Source of the DNA: JAVBNU01 sp031551265
GTDB lineage: Bacteria; Cyanobacteriota; Vampirovibrionia; Gastranaerophilales; Gastranaerophilaceae
Assembly (NCBI GenBank): GCA_031551265.1
Contig: JAVBNU010000041.1
Span: forward strand, 1 to 64,000
Reading direction: 5' to 3'
DNA length: 64,000 nt
The notes under the pieces were generated by a model. It did no database searches, had not been told where the DNA came from, and saw nothing but the letters and a program-made list of their open reading frames with translations. The translations under genes and the position numbers were made by a program. Shown here one piece after another: positions 60,022 to 64,000 of this stretch. The first letter of the stretch is position 1; each line of letters opens with the position of its first letter.

Positions 60022-62412
60022 TTATACTGCCATTCGTTGTTTTAAGTTATTTAGCACATCTTTATCTAAAGTTATTGCCATCTGATCGCAGTAATTTTGA
60101 ATGGCGCCTTTATTCCAGCTTACATCTGTATGAAGCGCATTGATATCCATTTGCGCGCTGACTTTTTCATCAAGACGAATATCTGTTGACATAGCCTCTT
60201 TCAAAGCTCTTGCGTTCAGGGTACGAGCTAAGTCTTTGCCTCTTTGATTCCCTTGCATACACATATAGTCATAGTCAGGAACAGTGACAGCATTGGCTTT
60301 TTCAGGATTCTGAGCGTAGCTGAAGATTTTGCGAGAAACGGCAGGTATAGATTTCATACCGCCAACCTCTGTACAAATTACGTGTGAGCCAGCGTATAAG
60401 CCTTTGAGTTCTGAAATTCCGTACGGTTCAAAATCGCTAGGCATAATATTTCTGGTTGTCATATTGGTCAGCATCAGGCCTTCGTTGCTGACTCTTTGTT
60501 CAGTGAACAATAATCTGTCGCCGTCAGCGCCTAGCCTGTCTTTAGCTGTTTTAATATACCAGCTGAGATGGTCATTACCACCACCAGATAGCAGCAGCAC
60601 AGGTCTGTTCGGATCACTTTTGCAGTATCCTTCCATTAATTTGGAATACGCATCGACTATCGTATCAAAACCTTTTTGGTCATCAAGACGTGATGCCATA
60701 GAGAAAATCGGCGTGTCTGCTGTTATACCTGTAATATCAATACCGTGTGCGCCTTGGTAAAAATTAGGCGGGGTTAGAAATATTTTTTGATTGGGATTAG
60801 TTACTGAATCTTTGAGCAGTTCGACATAAATTTCTTTATTATGTCTTTTTTGTTGCATAAATTCATTTATATTAATCGGTTCCTTGCTATCAAATTTTTC
60901 TAAATACGGAACGATTTTTTTGTTTAGACTGTCACCAAAATATGCATTCAGTTTAGCAACATTCTCTGCGCTTGCAGCGTAAGAACGTTTGTCCACGCCG
61001 TTAGGCAGCGAAACCAAACCGCCTTTCACACCTCTGAGTTTAATTAAGTCAGATAACTTTGCAGCCAGGCCGTGTTTGAGAATTTCGTTCAAATATCCTT
61101 CTGATACAGGACCAATTCTTGTAGCCAAAGTCATTGCAGCATGAGCAGGATTGAGCACTTGCGCAAAAAATCCGACACGCTGCGACGGCGTGCCGAACAT
61201 ACCAATATCTCTGCCATTATCAGCTATGCAGCTGTTTTCCACGATTTCATGGGCATATTTGCCATAAAGTGTATTCCAGTAATCTTTCATTAGGTCAGGA
61301 TAACCCTCTTGTCCTTGATAGTCGTTGCCAATATTATGTACCGTAACGATACTGTTATCAGCGAGTTTTCTCAAAGCATCACCTTCATGAGCAGTGATAA
61401 TTCCGTCAGATTCCTCGGCATATGATAACAAACGAGCTTTACATAAAAATCCGCCCGACTGCCATGCTTCGTGCAAAACTACTTTATCCGGTGGCTTAAC
61501 GGCTTCGCCGTCAGCGAGTTTTACTTCACCTCGCTGAAGTTTTAAAACCGTGTGATAAAACATATTATTAAACTGCGCCATTCTCAAACGCTCATTAGAA
61601 TGCCAAAAATTTTGGTAAATATTTTTATAGCCGCGAACATCTCCAAAATTAAAGTGTTTGTTGTCGCTGAGGAATAAAACTTCCTGTTTTGCGGGCCCAA
61701 TTAAGCCTCTGTATATGACTAAATCATCATGCCCCATTTTGCCTGAGTAGACTTTCTCAACTTCAACGCCCTCTTTGAATCCCGGTGCAAAATATTTTAA
61801 TACTCCATCATCTTCTCTAACGCCATATCTTGTAACATTTCCGTTCTTATCTATCACGTTGATATTGAACATTGGCGCAATTGCACAGGAATCAATTCCC
61901 ACATTTTTCAATGCGGCAGGCAGCTGATTCGCAATATCAGCCTGTCCACCGGCTGCATGCCCCCAGCCTTCGTAGCTTACAGAAAATACTCGGGGATTTT
62001 TCATTGATGTCGGATATGACTCATTGTTCAACACTCTTGATATTTCATTAGTCATTTTTTCTCTAGCGTAAGGGTTTAGCCGGCTTCCTTGCATTAAATC
62101 TAACGATACATCACCCCAAATACTCAGTCTTTTAAAGCTCATGCCGGTATTTTGTTGAAAACTAATTTTATTTAATAACGGCCGCATAGCTATTGGAACA
62201 GCCTCAGCACTTTTCAGGTTATCTTGCTTAAAAGAAACCACAGGTGTTGCAACTCCCGCGATTAGTATCATTTTTTGCACGCGTGTATCCCAAGCAGAGT
62301 CAGTATAATCGTTATTAACCGCTTGTGTTTTTTGCATAGAGCTCTTGCTTTGCATTGCGATATACGGCGCAATATTTTTGCTAATTATTCCTACTTTATA
62401 CACTTCTGCCAC
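60022..62412 (-). CDS. Divergent glycogen/starch-synthase-like glycosyltransferase (GT5-like)
   Basis: A 796-residue protein. About 140 N-terminal residues are unassigned (they include FQQNTGMSFKR). From there, GT-B synthase landmarks appear: SYEGWGHAAGGQADIANQLP in place of the KTGGLADV sugar-nucleotide loop, SIVTVHNIGNDYQGQ, SLPNGVDKRSY, FSMASRLDDQKGFD and the acidic-site MPSDFEPYGISELKGLYAG near residue 659. GT5 enzymes extend alpha-1,4-glucan from ADP- or UDP-glucose. The altered nucleotide-loop Lys and long extension leave donor and product open. GTG start with AGGTAAGG upstream. It lies beside ppdK, convergent. Confidence 0.75.
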   Translation of the reverse strand: MAEVYKVGIISKNIAPYIAMQSKSSMQKTQAVNNDYTDSAWDTRVQKMILIAGVATPVVSFKQDNLKSAEAVPIAMRPLLNKISFQQNTGMSFKRLSIWGDVSLDLMQGSRLNPYAREKMTNEISRVLNNESYPTSMKNPRVFSVSYEGWGHAAGGQADIANQLPAALKNVGIDSCAIAPMFNINVIDKNGNVTRYGVREDDGVLKYFAPGFKEGVEVEKVYSGKMGHDDLVIYRGLIGPAKQEVLFLSDNKHFNFGDVRGYKNIYQNFWHSNERLRMAQFNNMFYHTVLKLQRGEVKLADGEAVKPPDKVVLHEAWQSGGFLCKARLLSYAEESDGIITAHEGDALRKLADNSIVTVHNIGNDYQGQEGYPDLMKDYWNTLYGKYAHEIVENSCIADNGRDIGMFGTPSQRVGFFAQVLNPAHAAMTLATRIGPVSEGYLNEILKHGLAAKLSDLIKLRGVKGGLVSLPNGVDKRSYAASAENVAKLNAYFGDSLNKKIVPYLEKFDSKEPININEFMQQKRHNKEIYVELLKDSVTNPNQKIFLTPPNFYQGAHGIDITGITADTPIFSMASRLDDQKGFDTIVDAYSKLMEGYCKSDPNRPVLLLSGGGNDHLSWYIKTAKDRLGADGDRLLFTEQRVSNEGLMLTNMTTRNIMPSDFEPYGISELKGLYAGSHVICTEVGGMKSIPAVSRKIFSYAQNPEKANAVTVPDYDYMCMQGNQRGKDLARTLNARALKEAMSTDIRLDEKVSAQMDINALHTDVSWNKGAIQNYCDQMAITLDKDVLNNLKQRMAV

Positions 62413-62535
62413 ACCTTACCTGCTTTCTCTTAAATAAGATACTATCTCTTAGCTATATTAAGTTCGGACACAGAAAAATTTGACACCTTATGGCATAAAT
62501 TGTAATAAAAATTAATATATCAAACGAAAAATTTA

Positions 62536-63555
62536 CTATTTATACATTTGCATGATTTCGTTTACAGAAGCTAGAACTTTTTGAGCCTCTTGCTGAGCCT
62601 TTTTTGAGCCATCAGCTATAATTGTTTTAACCTTGTCGATATCGTTTGCATACTCTGCACGACGTGCTCTCACCGGCGCAAATTTTTCATTTATAATTGC
62701 AGCTAGTTGTCTTTTACAGTCAGCACAGCCTCGCTCTGCATTTTTGCACTCACATTTTACACATTCAACAGTTTTTTCATCGGCAAAAATTTCATAATAT
62801 TTGAACACAACGACGCAGTTGTCGGGGTTGCCTTTATCTTCACGGCGAATACGTGCGGAATCGGTCATTGCACGCATAATTTTTTTGGTTGTAGTTTCTT
62901 CATCGTCAGAAATTTTAATATCGTTATTAAACGACTTACCCATTTTTTGTCCATCAACACCAACTAGCATTGGGATTTTTGTTAACTTCGCATGCGGCTC
63001 ATTGAAAAATTCAGTTTTATAAATATTGTTGAAACGTCTTGCAATATCGCGTGAAATCTCGATATGCGCAACCTGATCGACTCCAACGGGCACAAGCGAT
63101 GCATTAAACGACAATATATCAGCTGTTTGCAGCACAGGATAGCCCAACAGGCCGTAGCTGAGCGAAATGCCTTCAGAATTTTCTGCGCCCTTTTCCTTTA
63201 GGATTTTAACCATATCTTTAAGAGTCGGATCGCGTTCCACCCAGTTGTTAGGCGTTACCATGCTCAAAAGTAAGTGTAAAACAGCCGTTTCAGGCACGAG
63301 TGACTGAACATAAATCGTTGATTTTTCAGGGTCAATGCCGCTTGCGAGCCAATCCAAGACACACTCAACCACATCCGTACGCAAGTTTTCTGTTTTGTCG
63401 TACTTTGTAGTTAGCGCATGCCAGTCAGCGATTGCGAAGTAGCAATCGTATTCATCTTGCAATTTTACCCAGTTAGTCAGTACACCTTCATAATGACCAA
63501 AATGCAACTTACCCGTGGGGCGCATTCCTGACATCAATTTCTGTTTTTCACTCAT
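62536..63555 (-). CDS. trpS: Tryptophanyl-tRNA synthetase
   Basis: A 339-residue class I synthetase. The HIGH motif appears as PTGKLHFGHYEG and the KMSKS motif as GQKMGKSFNND, with YFAIADWHALTT and a C-terminal helical region. The start 63555 is chosen by AAGG upstream; seven more codons are possible. A CxxC pair set (CVKC, CKNAERGCADC) around residues 245-265 could bind zinc or an Fe-S cluster, as known for some TrpRS. Single gene; no terminator is obvious. Confidence 0.96.
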   Translation of the reverse strand: MSEKQKLMSGMRPTGKLHFGHYEGVLTNWVKLQDEYDCYFAIADWHALTTKYDKTENLRTDVVECVLDWLASGIDPEKSTIYVQSLVPETAVLHLLLSMVTPNNWVERDPTLKDMVKILKEKGAENSEGISLSYGLLGYPVLQTADILSFNASLVPVGVDQVAHIEISRDIARRFNNIYKTEFFNEPHAKLTKIPMLVGVDGQKMGKSFNNDIKISDDEETTTKKIMRAMTDSARIRREDKGNPDNCVVVFKYYEIFADEKTVECVKCECKNAERGCADCKRQLAAIINEKFAPVRARRAEYANDIDKVKTIIADGSKKAQQEAQKVLASVNEIMQMYK

Positions 63556-63627
63556 CACTATACCTTTTTGTTTCAATGTATACGTTAATTATACAAACAA
63601 CATTAAAATGGTACAAATTTTATTGAG

Positions 63628-63840
63628 TTAGCAAAAAAGAATTTTGATATCAACATTCAACGCAGTGCATAAACCTATAAGCACGCTTATACTAGGGTTA
63701 GCTTTATTATTCTCAATCATATTAAGGTATTTTGCGGTAATACCAGCCATTTCCGCGAGTTTTTCCTGAGAATATTTTTTTCTGACCCTCTCAACACGGA
63801 TGTTTTCTGAAATTTTTTTAAGTATTAACTCTTTATCCAT
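63628..63840 (-). CDS. Small XRE-family HTH regulator (70 aa)
   Basis: Classic Cro/CI-type domain filling the whole protein: ISENIRVERVRKKYSQEKLAEMAG, ITAKYLNMIENNKANPS, ISVLIGLCTALNVDI. The recognition helix is AKYLNMIE. The ATG lacks a Shine-Dalgarno, with a TAAGAT box 6 nt upstream. Nothing else is seen from 63853 to 64000 apart from AT-rich DNA. Confidence 0.88.
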   Translation of the reverse strand: MDKELILKKISENIRVERVRKKYSQEKLAEMAGITAKYLNMIENNKANPSISVLIGLCTALNVDIKILFC

Positions 63841-63846
63841 AAGAAA

Positions 63847-63852
63847 ATCTTA
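63847..63852 (-). promoter_or_regulatory. -10-like box of the XRE gene, leaderless arrangement
   Basis: Minus strand TAAGAT (4 of 6 consensus) ending 6 nt before the ATG. It is the weakest of the nine cases. Confidence 0.35.
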
Positions 63853-64000
63853 GTTTACTTGCTTGATTAAAGGTATCCATGATAGTATAACCATTTAGAA
63901 TTATAATTCGCCAGAGATATATAATAATTCAATACTTAATGCATATTAGCATAAAAAAACTAATTTAACTTGGCATTATAAATATTTTTTCCGTCAATTG

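Overview
The window is a typical stretch of chromosome from an AT-rich, diderm bacterium. An outer membrane is indicated by a two-partner secretion pair (TpsB barrel plus TpsA adhesin), an MlaE-type permease, and several secreted TPR and AMIN-like proteins. The gene mix is most consistent with a gut Melainabacteria lineage (Gastranaerophilales): a prepilin-like protein with a KAYTLMEVLI start, Sec-exported TPR proteins, many lineage-restricted hypothetical proteins, and GH77, PPDK and GT5-like carbon genes. That placement is inference from gene content. No rRNA, tRNA, CRISPR array, transposase or prophage was found.

Layout. 1-12.9 kb, mostly minus strand: nucleoside transporter, HU, a short SpoIID-like protein, an overlapping operon (TPR protein, dusB, GIY-YIG, small zinc protein), HIT protein, OPA-type transporter (plus), proS, yggT, mtnP and a prepilin-like protein. 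12.9-22.2 kb: a DUF5674-like two-gene module, two envelope proteins, a putative Cys-His-Asp hydrolase, a GT2/YajQ/TPR operon, then ilvE and mlaE. 22.4-31.8 kb: SNF2 helicase, a lineage protein with an internal duplication, the lysine genes dapB-asd-dapA, two small hypotheticals and an RlmD-type methyltransferase. 32.3-41.2 kb: cobO-like, folP, and the TpsA/TpsB pair. 41.4-47.9 kb: an orphan sugar-ABC permease, a hybrid kinase, NUDIX-HAD-ispF, a low-complexity protein and a TPR protein. 48-51.3 kb: a cluster of unrecognised proteins with nth embedded, led by a structured leader. 51.6-64 kb: malQ, a sensor kinase, smpB, small XRE regulators, ppdK, a divergent glycogen-synthase-like protein and trpS.

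Three patterns cut across the genes. (1) About nine genes lack a Shine-Dalgarno and have a -10-like hexamer ending only 6-7 nt before the start codon, so they are probably transcribed as leaderless mRNAs; most other genes have good SD sites. (2) At least three families of short intergenic hairpins are dispersed through the window. In one family, four copies keep a perfect 8-bp stem while the stem bases differ. In another, a constant CCCTACA/TGTAGGG tag flanks variable stems that often begin within 3-16 nt of a stop codon. (3) Some unrecognised proteins start with a short M(K/R)I..(V/I/P)....N...F(S/G)G motif that may be a lineage-specific tag.

Functionally, malQ, ppdK and the GT5-like protein point to glucan storage and turnover plus PPi-linked glycolysis. 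The dap genes supply lysine and diaminopimelate for a peptidoglycan wall. The Tps pair is the clearest surface or host-interaction system.
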